The position numbers and the translations under genes are program-made. Of a DNA stretch of 44,433 nt, positions 32,543 to 41,174 are shown piece after piece; position 1 is the stretch's first letter; each line of letters opens with the position of its first letter. This stretch comes from Deinococcales bacterium. GTDB lineage: Bacteria > Deinococcota > Deinococci > Deinococcales > JAAFIG01. The DNA is taken from contig JANYHH010000090.1 of the NCBI GenBank assembly GCA_025359505.1, forward strand, positions 1 to 44,433, in the 5' to 3' direction. Below the pieces are notes generated by a model. It saw only the letters and a list, made by a program, of their open reading frames with translations. It was not told the DNA's origin and made no database searches.

Positions 32543-33059
32543 CCCACCGGCGAACATGCGGCGAGGCTTTGTTGATCTCGAGGCCTGAGCGGCTGGCCGT
32601 CCACGCCTCGAGAATCGCTTTTCCGGCATCGCCCAAAATGAAGATTGTTACCCAAGAATTTTGTACTCTAATACGAAATGCTAGTCTGAAGAAATGTCTG
32701 GTTTTAGAAACTGAATCTATATTCTCCCATGGAATAAACAATTTAGGAGTCATGAAACTAAATCTGGCAGTTGATTCCATAGATAATCCGCTGCTCGAGA
32801 TTAAAATATTTAGCGTTCGCACGTACTCGACCGGAAAAAATACTTGTCCCGTAATTCCGTGAATACTATAAAATTCTTCACCGATGGAAATTTCTCTAAA
32901 AGGATATATTTTTGCAAGTTGCCTCCAACCGCTGACGAATGGCTTTAGCATAGCGATAAAAAAAGTTAAAACAAAAATAATAGCTAAAACAATTAAAATA
33001 AAGCCAAAAAACGCTAAAATGATAAATAAAATCGCTTTGATTGCATCATCACTTGACAT
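32535..33059 (-). CDS. Unrecognised membrane protein in AT-richer island
   Basis: The 174-residue product has one or two long hydrophobic helices at about 8-38 ('ILFIILAFFGFILIVLAIIFVL') followed by a soluble domain with 'FSFMTPKLFIPWENIDSVSK', a phrase seen in bacterial PH-like and related small membrane proteins. I recognise no family. Most of the gene (32640-33059) is clearly AT-richer than its surroundings and poor in CTCGAG, suggesting recent acquisition or weak selection for the genome's base composition. Confidence 0.7.
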   Translation of the reverse strand: MSSDDAIKAILFIILAFFGFILIVLAIIFVLTFFIAMLKPFVSGWRQLAKIYPFREISIGEEFYSIHGITGQVFFPVEYVRTLNILISSSGLSMESTARFSFMTPKLFIPWENIDSVSKTRHFFRLAFRIRVQNSWVTIFILGDAGKAILEAWTASRSGLEINKASPHVRRWGQ

Positions 33060-33128
33060 TGATGTTGTATCCTCTCGTTATTTAACGCTCGAGTGCGGCG
33101 GTGAAACGATTATTGCATCAAAAGAAAA

Positions 33129-33159
33129 CTCGAGCCTCGGTCAATTCAACGTCGTTGAC
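33129..33159. repeat. 31-nt direct repeat, right copy
   Basis: Same sequence class as 32512-32542 (27/31 identical). It is followed after 9 bp by a REP-like hairpin; a degenerate GGCGAACA also follows the left copy, so the repeat may originally have been longer. Confidence 0.6.
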
Positions 33160-33168
33160 GCGTTCCAC

Positions 33169-33195
33169 GGGCGAACACGAGGTTCGCCCCTACGA
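33169..33195. repeat. REP-like hairpin, copy 4
   Basis: GGGCGAAC-ACGAG-GTTCGCCC followed by CTACGA, one base different from the copy at 25200-25226. It lies in the spacer between the two membrane-protein genes. Confidence 0.7.
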
Positions 33196-33243
33196 AACCT
33201 TTTGCGTCTCGAGGGCAAGTTGTGTTGTTCGAGCGAACAAAGT

Positions 33244-33501
33244 TCACTGATTTTGAAGTGATCTGAATAAAGCTAAAAAGGCAATAAAATACCATAACAT
33301 TGAACCGTAAATCACACTTCTAGCTTGATGAGTTGTAAATTTAACATAATCTGACTCGTTTTCTTTGTAGTAATCTCTAAGAGTTTTAACTTTTTTCCAT
33401 TCATTGCGTAGGTTTTTGTCAACTAGATGCTGTATACTCCAATATAAAAATGGAATAGGCATAATGAACAAAAGAATCAAGTATATTGGCTTCATAATCA
33501 T
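33244..33501 (-). CDS. Small unrecognised membrane protein
   Basis: From ATG at 33501 the product has 85 residues: an N-terminal hydrophobic helix ('PIYLILLFIMPIPFLYWSI'), a charged middle ('NEWKKVKTLRDYYKENESDYVKF') and a C-terminal helix ('IYGSMLWYFIAFLALF'). It is AT-rich like the gene at 32535 and may belong to the same acquired block. A start at TTG 33531 or ATG 33495 is possible. No family recognised. Confidence 0.6.
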   Translation of the reverse strand: MIMKPIYLILLFIMPIPFLYWSIQHLVDKNLRNEWKKVKTLRDYYKENESDYVKFTTHQARSVIYGSMLWYFIAFLALFRSLQNQ

Positions 33502-33664
33502 CGCGGCGTTACTAGGGAAAGATTGCACCAACCGATGTGTGAAATTCTGTAGTTATTGATTAACGATTTCAATGTTTGAGTTCGTGCTGAAGCTGTCGCT
33601 CACAGAGTTTACTTGAAAGGCAGTGCTTAAGCAACTTTGGCACGACTCAGGAGTGCAATAAAGC

Positions 33665-34777
33665 TTAAAGAATTGGAAAGCTGGCCGCGTCATCCAAGGC
33701 TCGAGAAATCCCCTGCAACCCCGCCCGCATCTGCTCCAAACTCGCCCAGCCAAACCCGAGCCTGAAGTACGAGTCCGGCATCCCGAACCAGTGTCCGGGC
33801 CCGACATACGTGCCGTGCGTCTCGAGCAGTGCGCGGTAAAACGTCTCGAGATTCACGTTGCTTTTGATGCGAGGGAAGCACACGCAACCGCCGCGTGGTT
33901 CGATCCACTCGAGGCGCGGCTCGGATCGCATCCATTCGCGCAGCACGTTCAAATTCGTCTCGAGCATGGCTTTTACCTCCTCGAGTCTGGGGGCTTGGCG
34001 TTGCATGACTTGGAAGGCGACTTCTTCGTCCAGTGAGCTTCCGCAAATAAAAATTTGCTCTTTCGCCGCCATAAAGCGCTGCATCAGCGCTGCGTCGCTG
34101 GTCATCAACCAGCCGAGCCGAATGCCGGGTAGCCCGTAGGATTTACTGAGGCTCGAGACGCTCACTACGTTGCTGGACAGGCTCGCAGCGTGCGGGGTCG
34201 GCGTGCCGAACGTCATGTCGCGGTAGGTTTCGTCCACCAACACGTGAGCGCCGACCGTGGCGGCAATCTCGAGGACGCGGGTCAGGTCGGCTGCACTGAG
34301 ACACGTCCCTGTCGGGTTGTGCGGCGTGGTCAGGCTGATAAGCTTGGTGCTCGGACGCCCCAACGCGGCCAGTTGCTCGAGGTCAAGCTTCCAGCCAGAT
34401 TCCATTCTCAACTCGAGTTTCGTGACCTCGCAACCAATGGCGCGGGGCGTCTCGAGGTTTGTGCCGTAATTCGGAGAAGTCACGATCAGGTGGTCGCCAG
34501 ATTTCAGCAGCGTCGTGTGGATGATGAACAGCGCACTGGCCGCGCCGACGGTCAGCATCACATTGCCCGCCTCGAGTCCCGCGTCTCGTGCAAGCTTGGA
34601 GCGCAGCTTCGGATGCCCGAGGTGATCGCCGTACTGCAACACCAGACCATGCAGATCCAGCTCGAGGTCATCCCAGATTGCGTCGGTGACGCTCGATTCG
34701 GCGAGGTTGTACTTGATACTCCCGTACCCAAGCTCTTCGGGAGATTCGATCTCAATAGGCATCCGCTGGTAATCCAC
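33665..34777 (-). CDS. PLP-dependent aminotransferase, class I/II
   Basis: The 370-residue fold-type I enzyme has 'SPNYGTNLETPRAIGCEV', 'LTTPHNPTGTCLSAADL', 'VLVDETYRDMTFG' (cofactor Asp position), the Schiff-base Lys in 'SSLSKSYGLPGIRLGWL' near residue 219, and 'DSYFRLGFGW' (the substrate-carboxylate Arg). It transaminates an amino acid; the substrate cannot be read. GTG at 34777 has TAGAAT ending 6 nt upstream and no ribosome site, so it is probably leaderless. The 131 bp before it (33532-33664 on the other side) hold nothing I recognise. Confidence 0.9.
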   Translation of the reverse strand: MDYQRMPIEIESPEELGYGSIKYNLAESSVTDAIWDDLELDLHGLVLQYGDHLGHPKLRSKLARDAGLEAGNVMLTVGAASALFIIHTTLLKSGDHLIVTSPNYGTNLETPRAIGCEVTKLELRMESGWKLDLEQLAALGRPSTKLISLTTPHNPTGTCLSAADLTRVLEIAATVGAHVLVDETYRDMTFGTPTPHAASLSSNVVSVSSLSKSYGLPGIRLGWLMTSDAALMQRFMAAKEQIFICGSSLDEEVAFQVMQRQAPRLEEVKAMLETNLNVLREWMRSEPRLEWIEPRGGCVCFPRIKSNVNLETFYRALLETHGTYVGPGHWFGMPDSYFRLGFGWASLEQMRAGLQGISRALDDAASFPIL

Positions 34778-34804
34778 AAACCGATTCTATTTCACAGTGC
34801 TGAT

Positions 34805-34842
34805 TTCACACAGCGTTCACACGCGCACCCAACACCCTTCAC
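34805..34842. promoter_or_regulatory. 11-bp-phased TTCAC repeats
   Basis: TTCAC starts at 34805, 34816 and 34838, spacings of 11 and 22 bp, the phasing typical of OmpR/PhoB-family response-regulator sites. The repeats lie in the divergent spacer over the expected -35 of the aminotransferase gene and about 70 bp before the SHOCT gene. A related GTCACAC pair lies at 41222-41237. Confidence 0.4.
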
Positions 34843-34913
34843 GCGCTTGGAGGCAAGCTATGCACATCGCTCGAGGGTGCATTCACAGCCCCCGAGTTTG
34901 AAAAGGAGTTTGT

Positions 34914-35402
34914 ATGTTTCACGAAGGTATGGGTATGGGATTCGATCCGGGTTTTTTCTTCATTGTCGGCTTCTTCAAGGTACTCGGTTGGGTGCTGCTG
35001 CTGGGCTTGATCTTCGGGGCGTTGCGTTTTTTTAGGCGCAGCGGTCGGTTCGCGGGACACGGCTGGGGTGGGCGCGGCTCGAGCTGGAATCCACGCGGCA
35101 TGATGGGCAGTAACTGGGGTGGGCGCGACGAAGCGCTCGAGACGGCCCGCGAACGCCTCGCCAGATCCGAGTTGACGCCAGAGCAGTTCGAGGAGATCAA
35201 ACGCAGCCTCATGACGCCCCAGAGCAATGCGAGCGAGTGGCGCTCGAGCGAAGGTTGGCAGGACATGAAGCGTGAGTTCCGTGGCATGAGCCGCAACTGG
35301 GGCGGTAAAGACAATGCTATTGAGACGGCGCGGGTGCGCTTGGCCAAGGGCGAGATCAGCACCGAGGAGTTTGAGATGATCAAGCGCACACTCGAGAATT
35401 GA
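34914..35402 (+). CDS. Membrane-anchored protein with two SHOCT motifs
   Basis: The 162-residue product starts with a Gly/Met/Phe-rich segment and one membrane helix at about 13-39, then a Gly/Trp/Arg-rich linker. Two homologous C-terminal helices follow: 'ALETARERLARSELTPEQFEEIKRSL' near 76-101 and 'AIETARVRLAKGEISTEEFEMIKRTL' near 136-161. These are SHOCT motifs, short C-terminal modules thought to mediate oligomerisation. AAAAGGAG precedes the ATG. It lies just upstream of a two-component system, a common association, and may be a target or accessory of it. Confidence 0.85.
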   Translation: MFHEGMGMGFDPGFFFIVGFFKVLGWVLLLGLIFGALRFFRRSGRFAGHGWGGRGSSWNPRGMMGSNWGGRDEALETARERLARSELTPEQFEEIKRSLMTPQSNASEWRSSEGWQDMKREFRGMSRNWGGKDNAIETARVRLAKGEISTEEFEMIKRTLEN

Positions 35403-35424
35403 AGCGCAAGATGACGTGATCCAC

Positions 35425-35456
35425 GGGGCTTGCCAATGCAAGCCCCGACGGTTTTT
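35425..35456 (+). terminator. Terminator after SHOCT gene (REP-like sequence)
   Basis: GGGGCTTGC-CAAT-GCAAGCCCC (35425-35446), then GACGG and five T. The stem plus trailing CCCCGACGG resembles the REP-like family of this window, so the element may have been co-opted as a terminator. Confidence 0.7.
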
Positions 35457-35499
35457 ACTCGAGATGCGCGGATTGTAGGGAGCCTGTACGATGTCGAAT

Positions 35500-36174
35500 A
35501 TGTCCGCCACCATTTTGATCGTCGAGGACGAATCGCGTCTGGCGTCTATTCTGGAGGATTACCTGCGCCGCGAGCATTTCCGCACGGAACGCGCTGCGGA
35601 TGGCAAGCGGGCGCTCGAGTTGTGGCGGGCGGCGCGACCAGATCTGATCCTGTTGGATGTGATGCTGCCGGAACTGGACGGTTTTGAAGTGGCAAGGGTG
35701 GTCAGGGCGGAGTCTAGCACGCCAATTATCATGCTGACGGCAAGGGACGACGAATTAGATAAACTCTTGGGGCTGGGTTTGGGGGCGGATGATTACGTCG
35801 TGAAACCCTACAGTCCCCGCGAGGTTGTGGCTCGGGTCAAGGCGGTGCTGCGCCGCGCATCGGGCTTGAGTGCCGCACCCGAGCTGTACAGAGTCGGGGC
35901 GCTCGAGGTCAATTTGACCAGCTTCGAGGTGCGCTGCGCGGGCGCGGTCGTGCCGATGACGACCAGTGAAGTGAAACTCTTGGCGCTGCTCGCCCGCGAA
36001 CCTTCAAGGGTGCGGCAGCGCTCTGAACTGCTGAGCGTCACCGGCGAGGCGGATCGTTACGCCGACGAGCGCACGGTCGACGCGCACATCAAAAATATCC
36101 GCAAGAAGCTCGGCGCGTGCGGCTTTCAGCTCGAGACGGTGCGCGGTATAGGCTACCGCTTGCGGGGCTTGTGA
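35500..36174 (+). CDS. OmpR-family response regulator
   Basis: The 224-residue product has a receiver domain with acidic pocket 'VEDESR', phosphoacceptor Asp in 'LILLDVMLPELDG' (near residue 52), switch Thr in 'IIMLTAR' and Lys in 'DDYVVKPYSPREV'. A winged helix follows (about 125-224, 'SEVKLLALLAREPSRVRQRSEL' and 'RTVDAHIKNIRKKL'). I choose ATG 35500 because TACGAT ends 7 nt upstream; ATG 35491 would add three residues. The stop shares a base with the kinase start (TGATG). Confidence 0.93.
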   Translation: MSATILIVEDESRLASILEDYLRREHFRTERAADGKRALELWRAARPDLILLDVMLPELDGFEVARVVRAESSTPIIMLTARDDELDKLLGLGLGADDYVVKPYSPREVVARVKAVLRRASGLSAAPELYRVGALEVNLTSFEVRCAGAVVPMTTSEVKLLALLAREPSRVRQRSELLSVTGEADRYADERTVDAHIKNIRKKLGACGFQLETVRGIGYRLRGL

Positions 36175-37385
36175 TGGGCTGGGGCGGCGATTGGCAGCGC
36201 GGTAAACACTGGAAAGACGGTGCGGCTCGAGCGGAGTGGAAGGCGTTTCACAAGAAACGACGCTGGGGTTTGAGGCGACGATTGACGACGTGGTTTTTAA
36301 TCGTTTCGCTCGGATCGGTGGCGCTGACGACGTGGTTGACCAACGCCGCTGTCTACCGTGCCGAACTCGAGTTGGCGAGAAATTTCCCCGATGTTGTGGG
36401 ATTCCAGTTTCCCTCGAGTCCCTTCGATAGCCCTCGAGTCGTGATTGACGATCCTCGTTTTCGTGCGGCCAGAGAGGCGTTCAAGAACGTCACGCGCACC
36501 GCGATTCTGGCGGGCATCGGCGCTTTTTTGCTGTCCGGCTTGGCGGCTGCCATCGTGACGCGGCGCTTGACGCGCCCGCTCTTGGCGCTCGAGGCAGCGG
36601 CCGGGCGCTTAGAGCGCGGCGAGTCTGGCGTGAAACTGCGCGTGCCGAACTCGAGGGACGAGCTGCAAACCGTCACCGAGGCGTTCAACCGCTTGACTGA
36701 AGGGCTGGAGCGCCAGCAGGCTTGGCGTAAGCGCGTTGTCGCCGACATCGCCCACGACCTTCGCACGCCGCTGTCGGTGATGCGAAGTGAAATTGAAGCC
36801 ATGCAGGACGGCGTGCGACCGCTCGAGGCTGGCAATCTGGAGCAACTGCTGACCGAGATCAGCTTGCTGACGCGCATGGTCGAGGATCTACGCTCACTGG
36901 AACGCGCCGAGGGCGAGTTCAACCTGCAATTCGCATCCGTGCCGCTCGAGGGGCTGCTGCGCGACGTGATCGGCGGCTTCCAAGTGCGCTCGGATCGCGC
37001 CCTCTTCGGCGTGCATCTCGAGGGCGTGCCGAGCGGCTTGACCGTGCGGGCGGACGCGACGCAACTGACGCGGCTGTTCAATAACCTCTTGGAGAACGCC
37101 TTTGAGCACAGCGGCGGGACTCGAGTGACGGTTTCAGCGCTCAAAGAGGCTGAGCGAGTGATCGTGCGCGTGCGCGACAATGGGCGCGGCATCAGTGACC
37201 CATCAAGGGTCTTCGAGCGTTTCTATCGCGGTGACGAGTCGCGCACCCGTGACCCGAGCGGCAAGGCGCACAGCGGTCTGGGACTGAGCATCGCCCGCGC
37301 CATCGCCGAAGCGCATGGCGGGACATTGATGGCGACCAGCGACTCGAGCGGCGCGAGTTTTGAACTGCGCTTGCCCGTTGCTTGA
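36174..37385 (+). CDS. Sensor histidine kinase
   Basis: The 403-residue product has a basic, Trp-rich cytoplasmic N-terminus, two membrane helices (about 37-60 and 108-132) around a short external loop of about 45 residues, and a HAMP linker. The HisKA box is 'DIAHDLRTPLSVM' with His near 192, and the ATPase domain has N box 'NNLLENAFEHS', G1 'DNGRGI', F box 'VFERFYRGDESRT' and G2 'SGLGLSIARAI'. It phosphorylates the regulator encoded just upstream. The small sensor loop suggests detection of a membrane or small-molecule signal. Confidence 0.93.
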   Translation: MGWGGDWQRGKHWKDGAARAEWKAFHKKRRWGLRRRLTTWFLIVSLGSVALTTWLTNAAVYRAELELARNFPDVVGFQFPSSPFDSPRVVIDDPRFRAAREAFKNVTRTAILAGIGAFLLSGLAAAIVTRRLTRPLLALEAAAGRLERGESGVKLRVPNSRDELQTVTEAFNRLTEGLERQQAWRKRVVADIAHDLRTPLSVMRSEIEAMQDGVRPLEAGNLEQLLTEISLLTRMVEDLRSLERAEGEFNLQFASVPLEGLLRDVIGGFQVRSDRALFGVHLEGVPSGLTVRADATQLTRLFNNLLENAFEHSGGTRVTVSALKEAERVIVRVRDNGRGISDPSRVFERFYRGDESRTRDPSGKAHSGLGLSIARAIAEAHGGTLMATSDSSGASFELRLPVA

Positions 37386-37587
37386 CCTCATTGAAGGCTT
37401 GAGCCATGTCATTTGTCTGGCATGGAGCTGCACGGTTGTAGGGGCTATGGGTCGTCACTCACACGTTCAATGAACTTTCAGACTCGAGTCGTAACAAGAG
37501 CGTAGTAGACCTCGTGACCGAGCGTTCACCAAAAACGAGACTCGAGTGTTGTTTTTCAGCTCGAGACTGGCTTCCTTGAAGAGGCAT
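37386..37587. other. Spacer between convergent kinase and MTHFS-like genes
   Basis: No gene is supported. TGTAGGGGC near 37434 resembles the tail of the REP-like family in reverse orientation but lacks a clear stem. An A/T-flanked ACTCGAGT palindrome near 37540 could be a weak terminator. Confidence 0.3.
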
Positions 37588-38166
37588 TCACTTCGCCACA
37601 AACAAGCCGCCTGCCGTCGCATAACCCACGACCCTCGAGTCAGCGGGCACGCCCAGCGCATCCCTGACCATCAATTTGTGCGCGACGGTCAGTACGGGAA
37701 CAATCACGGGCGCTCCGCGTGCGCCGAACCCGAAGCCTTTGGAAAGCCGCAGCCCGTGAGCATCCACGGCGACGCTGGCCAGCACGCAGACTTCGACGCC
37801 CTCGAGCGTGGTGGGCGTGCCGTAGACGCTGAAATTAGGGATTTTCGCGGCTGCCTTGACCGCGCCCTCGAGCCGCCAGTACGTGTTGGCTTTGGTGCGG
37901 TGCGGCACGATCAGGGTTTTGCCCGCGCTCAGCACTTCCTCGCGGACTGCCAGCAGCGCGGCTTCCATGCCGACCAGCACGACCCTCGAGCCAGCCAGTA
38001 GTGGGTGCAGCATCAGGTTGCGGGCCGCGCCCCGTGCGCCCTTGAAATTGGGGTTGTGACCGTGTGGCGGAATCGGAAACGCGCAGGCGTTGTGGCGCAC
38101 CAGATCAGACCAGATGCGCTCGCGCAGCTCGCCTGCTGTACTGGGCAAGATTTCAGTCTCGAGCAT
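37588..38166 (-). CDS. 5-formyltetrahydrofolate cyclo-ligase-family (MTHFS-like) protein
   Basis: The 192-residue product contains 'RHNACAFPIPPHGHNPNFKGARGAA', 'TLIVPHRTKANTYWRLEG' and 'SVAVDAHGLRLSKGFGFGARG'. The last two match the pattern of the family, in which a 'D..G.RLG.G.G..D' loop binds substrate and ATP. The closest type I recall is the MTHFS-domain proteins rather than the classical enzyme, because the final YYD segment is missing. The substrate may not be 5-formyl-THF. Confidence 0.62.
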   Translation of the reverse strand: MLETEILPSTAGELRERIWSDLVRHNACAFPIPPHGHNPNFKGARGAARNLMLHPLLAGSRVVLVGMEAALLAVREEVLSAGKTLIVPHRTKANTYWRLEGAVKAAAKIPNFSVYGTPTTLEGVEVCVLASVAVDAHGLRLSKGFGFGARGAPVIVPVLTVAHKLMVRDALGVPADSRVVGYATAGGLFVAK

Positions 38167-38240
38167 CGCCTTGGATTTTCACACGGCTCGAGGGCGAAAA
38201 GCTCACAGCCCCGAGTCGATGTGTCCTCTACAGTAGGCGT

Positions 38241-40910
38241 ATGAACCGTGGTTTGACGAAGAGCGCGATTGCCGTTTTCGCTGGGCTGAGCTTACTTGCC
38301 GCGTGCAACGCGGGCGGTGCAACCCCGCCGGGAACGACGCCTAGCACGCCGACGCCCGACCCAATGCCTAACGCGACGTGGAGTGATCCGTCCGTGTGGC
38401 CCTCCGGCAAAGTCCCCGTTGCGGGTGAGGCGGTCGTGATCCCAGCGGGCAAGGTGATGATGCTCGATGTCAGCCCGCCCGCGCTGAAAAGCGTCTTCGT
38501 TGCGGGAACGCTGAAATTCGCCGCCAAAGATTTGGAGCTGACGGCTGGCTACATCATGGTGCACGACGGCAGCTTGCAGATCGGCTCGGCGCAATTGCCG
38601 TTCACCAATCAGGCGACGATCACGCTGACTGGAACAGACACGGGCGCAGACAATCTCGGCATGGGCGAAAAGTTCATCGGCGTGATGGGCACGGGCACGC
38701 TTGATTTGCACGGCGCTCCTGTGACTTCTTGGACGCGCTTGACGCAAACGGCGACCATCGGCGCGAACACCTTGCAACTCGAGGATGCGAGCGGCTGGAA
38801 AGCTAGGGATGCGATTGCGATTGCCAGCACCGATTACGACACCCGCCAAGCCGAGGAAGCAACGGTTCAAAAAATCGAAGGCAACACCGTCACGCTTGAG
38901 AGCGGACTGAAATTCATGCACTACGGCGTCGCGCAGCCCTTCGCAGGTAAAACCCTCGAGTCTCGAGCCGAGGTGGCGCTTTTGCGCCGCAACATCGTCA
39001 TTCGTGGTGAGGCGACCTCGAGCGCGGGCGGTTTCGGCGGGCATCTGATGGTGATGGACAGCGCCAAAGCCCGCATTGAGAACGTGGAACTGACCCGGAT
39101 GGGGCAACTGAAAAAACTGAAACGCTACCCGATCCACTTTCACATGCAGGGCGACAATGGCGACGGCAGCTACGTCAAAAACACGGTGATGCAAAAAAAC
39201 TTCAACCGCTGCATCACGGTTCACGGCACGGGCAAATTGCTGCTCGAGTCAAACGTCGGGTACGACACGGTTGGACACTGCTACTTCATGGAGGACGGTA
39301 GCGAAGCGGGCAATACACTCAAAAACAATCTGGGATTCATGACGCGCTGCACGCTCGAGAAAAACAAATACGGAGATCAGCGGGGCTGTTATGAACTCTC
39401 TGCCGCCGATGTGCTGCTGCCGACCGATACCGAACCCGCGACGTACTGGATCACCAATCCGGCCAACACGATGATCGGTAACGTCGCGGCTGGATCGGAC
39501 AGCTTCGGCTTCTGGTTCGCGCTTCCCGAGCACCCGACGGGCCCGAGCGCCACGGATGTCCGCTTCAAGGACTGGCTGCTGCGCCGCACGCCATTGACGG
39601 CCTTCAAAGGCAACATCGCGCACAGTAACGGCAACACGGGTTTGAACGTGGACGGCGGCCCGAATGCCACAACTTTGAAATCCGAAACCACGAGCTACGC
39701 CGCTCGAGCCAATCCGAGCGACCCGAAGAGCGCGATTGTGCCGGTGATTTTCGAGGACTTCACCGCGTATCGCAACCGCAATCGCGGCGTGTGGCTGCGC
39801 GGATCGTTGCACACCGTGAGAGGCGCTGTGCTGGCGGATAACGCCATCGGTGCGACGTTTGCCAGCGACGACACGCAGCTCGAGGACAGCGTGGTGATCG
39901 GCGAGAGCGCCAACAAGGGTAATCCCGGTCAGTACGAGAAAGCGGGTTTGGATGGGCGCAGCTTGCCGCAGGCGTACAACGACGAGGTTTCTAAATTCCC
40001 GATTCGCGGCTTTGAGTTTTACGATGGCAAAGTCGGCGCGTCTCGAGTGACGTTCGTGAATTTTCAAAGTAATGCCCTGCGTCCCGCCAGTGCGCTGTCT
40101 TACTTGCGTTTCACGGATTTCAGTACCGATCCGCGCAACGTGGCCGATCAGCTCAGCTTCGACGCGAACTCCAATCGGGTCTACCTGAAATTAGAGAAAG
40201 CCGAACCGACCGCGCCCACGAGCGACGGCATGGACGGCTACCGCAGCGCGGTTTTTTTCGATGCCAGCGGCAGCGTGACCGGCTCGAGCGGGCGCAGTGT
40301 GGTGGTCAATAACCCGTTCTTGCTGAACGGCAATTGCGTTGCCAAGCAGGAGTGGGGCGACGCGAACATCTGCGATAACCCGTATGGCACGTTCAATTTT
40401 CAGAACGAGGACAGCACCCTGAGTGAGATCAGCCCCGTTGCTATTCAGCGGCTCGAGGGGACGAACCCGCAGCATAAAATGTGGGGCACGCCAAACGATC
40501 AAGCTTTCAAAGACAACTTCGAGACGCGTTTGATTGTCGGTAAATCCTACGCTGTGACCCTCGGTGGCGCGACCCCGCAGCGCTCGAGGTTGCAGTTCAG
40601 GAATCGCGTGATTGGTGATTTTATTCTGGTGTCGATGCCTTGGACGGGCGCAGCGCCGTTCGTGTACCGCGATTACAACGTTTACAAGCAAGTCGATTCA
40701 AAGGGAACGGTCACGTACAACTCGGTGCTGAAACCAGTCGCCGATGCCGCTGGTCTCAGCGCTGAAAAGACGAGTGGCTACTACATCAGTTCGGGGACGC
40801 TGTTCATGAAACTGATCGTGCCGACGGACGCCAACAACCCCAAGCGCGACTGGACGATTCTGGACATTTGTGTGCTGGACAATTGCGGTCAGCCCAGCGT
40901 CGTTCGGTAA
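38241..40910 (+). CDS. Large G8-domain lipoprotein resembling CEMIP/TMEM2
   Basis: The 889-residue product has a lipoprotein signal (lipobox LAAC, Cys22) and a Pro/Thr linker to residue 46. A G8 domain (about 47-165) begins 'WSDPSVWPSGKVPVAGEAVVIPAG'. A right-handed beta-helix follows with 'RYPIHFHMQGD', 'FNRCITVHGTGKLLLESNVGYDTVGHCYFMEDG' (about 294-360), the most conserved block of animal CEMIP and TMEM2 hyaluronan-degrading proteins. The C-terminal 250 residues form a further strand-rich region. It should be surface-exposed and bind or cleave a polysaccharide. TACAGT ends 6 nt before the ATG. Confidence 0.85.
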   Translation: MNRGLTKSAIAVFAGLSLLAACNAGGATPPGTTPSTPTPDPMPNATWSDPSVWPSGKVPVAGEAVVIPAGKVMMLDVSPPALKSVFVAGTLKFAAKDLELTAGYIMVHDGSLQIGSAQLPFTNQATITLTGTDTGADNLGMGEKFIGVMGTGTLDLHGAPVTSWTRLTQTATIGANTLQLEDASGWKARDAIAIASTDYDTRQAEEATVQKIEGNTVTLESGLKFMHYGVAQPFAGKTLESRAEVALLRRNIVIRGEATSSAGGFGGHLMVMDSAKARIENVELTRMGQLKKLKRYPIHFHMQGDNGDGSYVKNTVMQKNFNRCITVHGTGKLLLESNVGYDTVGHCYFMEDGSEAGNTLKNNLGFMTRCTLEKNKYGDQRGCYELSAADVLLPTDTEPATYWITNPANTMIGNVAAGSDSFGFWFALPEHPTGPSATDVRFKDWLLRRTPLTAFKGNIAHSNGNTGLNVDGGPNATTLKSETTSYAARANPSDPKSAIVPVIFEDFTAYRNRNRGVWLRGSLHTVRGAVLADNAIGATFASDDTQLEDSVVIGESANKGNPGQYEKAGLDGRSLPQAYNDEVSKFPIRGFEFYDGKVGASRVTFVNFQSNALRPASALSYLRFTDFSTDPRNVADQLSFDANSNRVYLKLEKAEPTAPTSDGMDGYRSAVFFDASGSVTGSSGRSVVVNNPFLLNGNCVAKQEWGDANICDNPYGTFNFQNEDSTLSEISPVAIQRLEGTNPQHKMWGTPNDQAFKDNFETRLIVGKSYAVTLGGATPQRSRLQFRNRVIGDFILVSMPWTGAAPFVYRDYNVYKQVDSKGTVTYNSVLKPVADAAGLSAEKTSGYYISSGTLFMKLIVPTDANNPKRDWTILDICVLDNCGQPSVVR

Positions 40911-40920
40911 ATCCAATGCA

Positions 40921-40962
40921 GTAAAAAACCCCCTCGAGCGCTAATCGGCTCGAGGGGGTTTT
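40921..40962. terminator. Bidirectional terminator
   Basis: CCCCCTCGAGC (40929-40939) pairs with GCTCGAGGGGG (40948-40958), flanked by AAAAAA on the left and TTTT on the right. It serves the G8 gene (plus) and the small gene at 40971 (minus). Both arms contain CTCGAG. Confidence 0.92.
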
Positions 40963-40970
40963 GGCGATGC

Positions 40971-41174
40971 TCAGGCTTGGGCGATCTCGCGCTGCGGACT
41001 GCGCTGTGAACGGCGGGACGGGCTGACCGCCTCGAGTTCGCGCTCATTGGTGAGCGTGTCCGCCCAGTCCCCGAGGTCACGAATCCCCGCCTCGACCGCT
41101 TCGACGGGCGAACGAAACTTCGTACCGTGCAAGAATTTCTTCGTGGCTCGCTTCAGATAACCCGCTTGTTTCAT
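40971..41174 (-). CDS. Small unrecognised basic protein
   Basis: The 67-residue product begins MKQAGYLKRATKKFLHG, has an amphipathic helix 'PVEAVEAGIRDLGDWADTL', and a Ser/Arg-rich tail. AAAGGAG lies 5 nt before the ATG, a strong ribosome site, and the gene has its own terminator, so it is probably real. It is cytoplasmic with no membrane segment. No family recognised. Confidence 0.6.
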   Translation of the reverse strand: MKQAGYLKRATKKFLHGTKFRSPVEAVEAGIRDLGDWADTLTNERELEAVSPSRRSQRSPQREIAQA

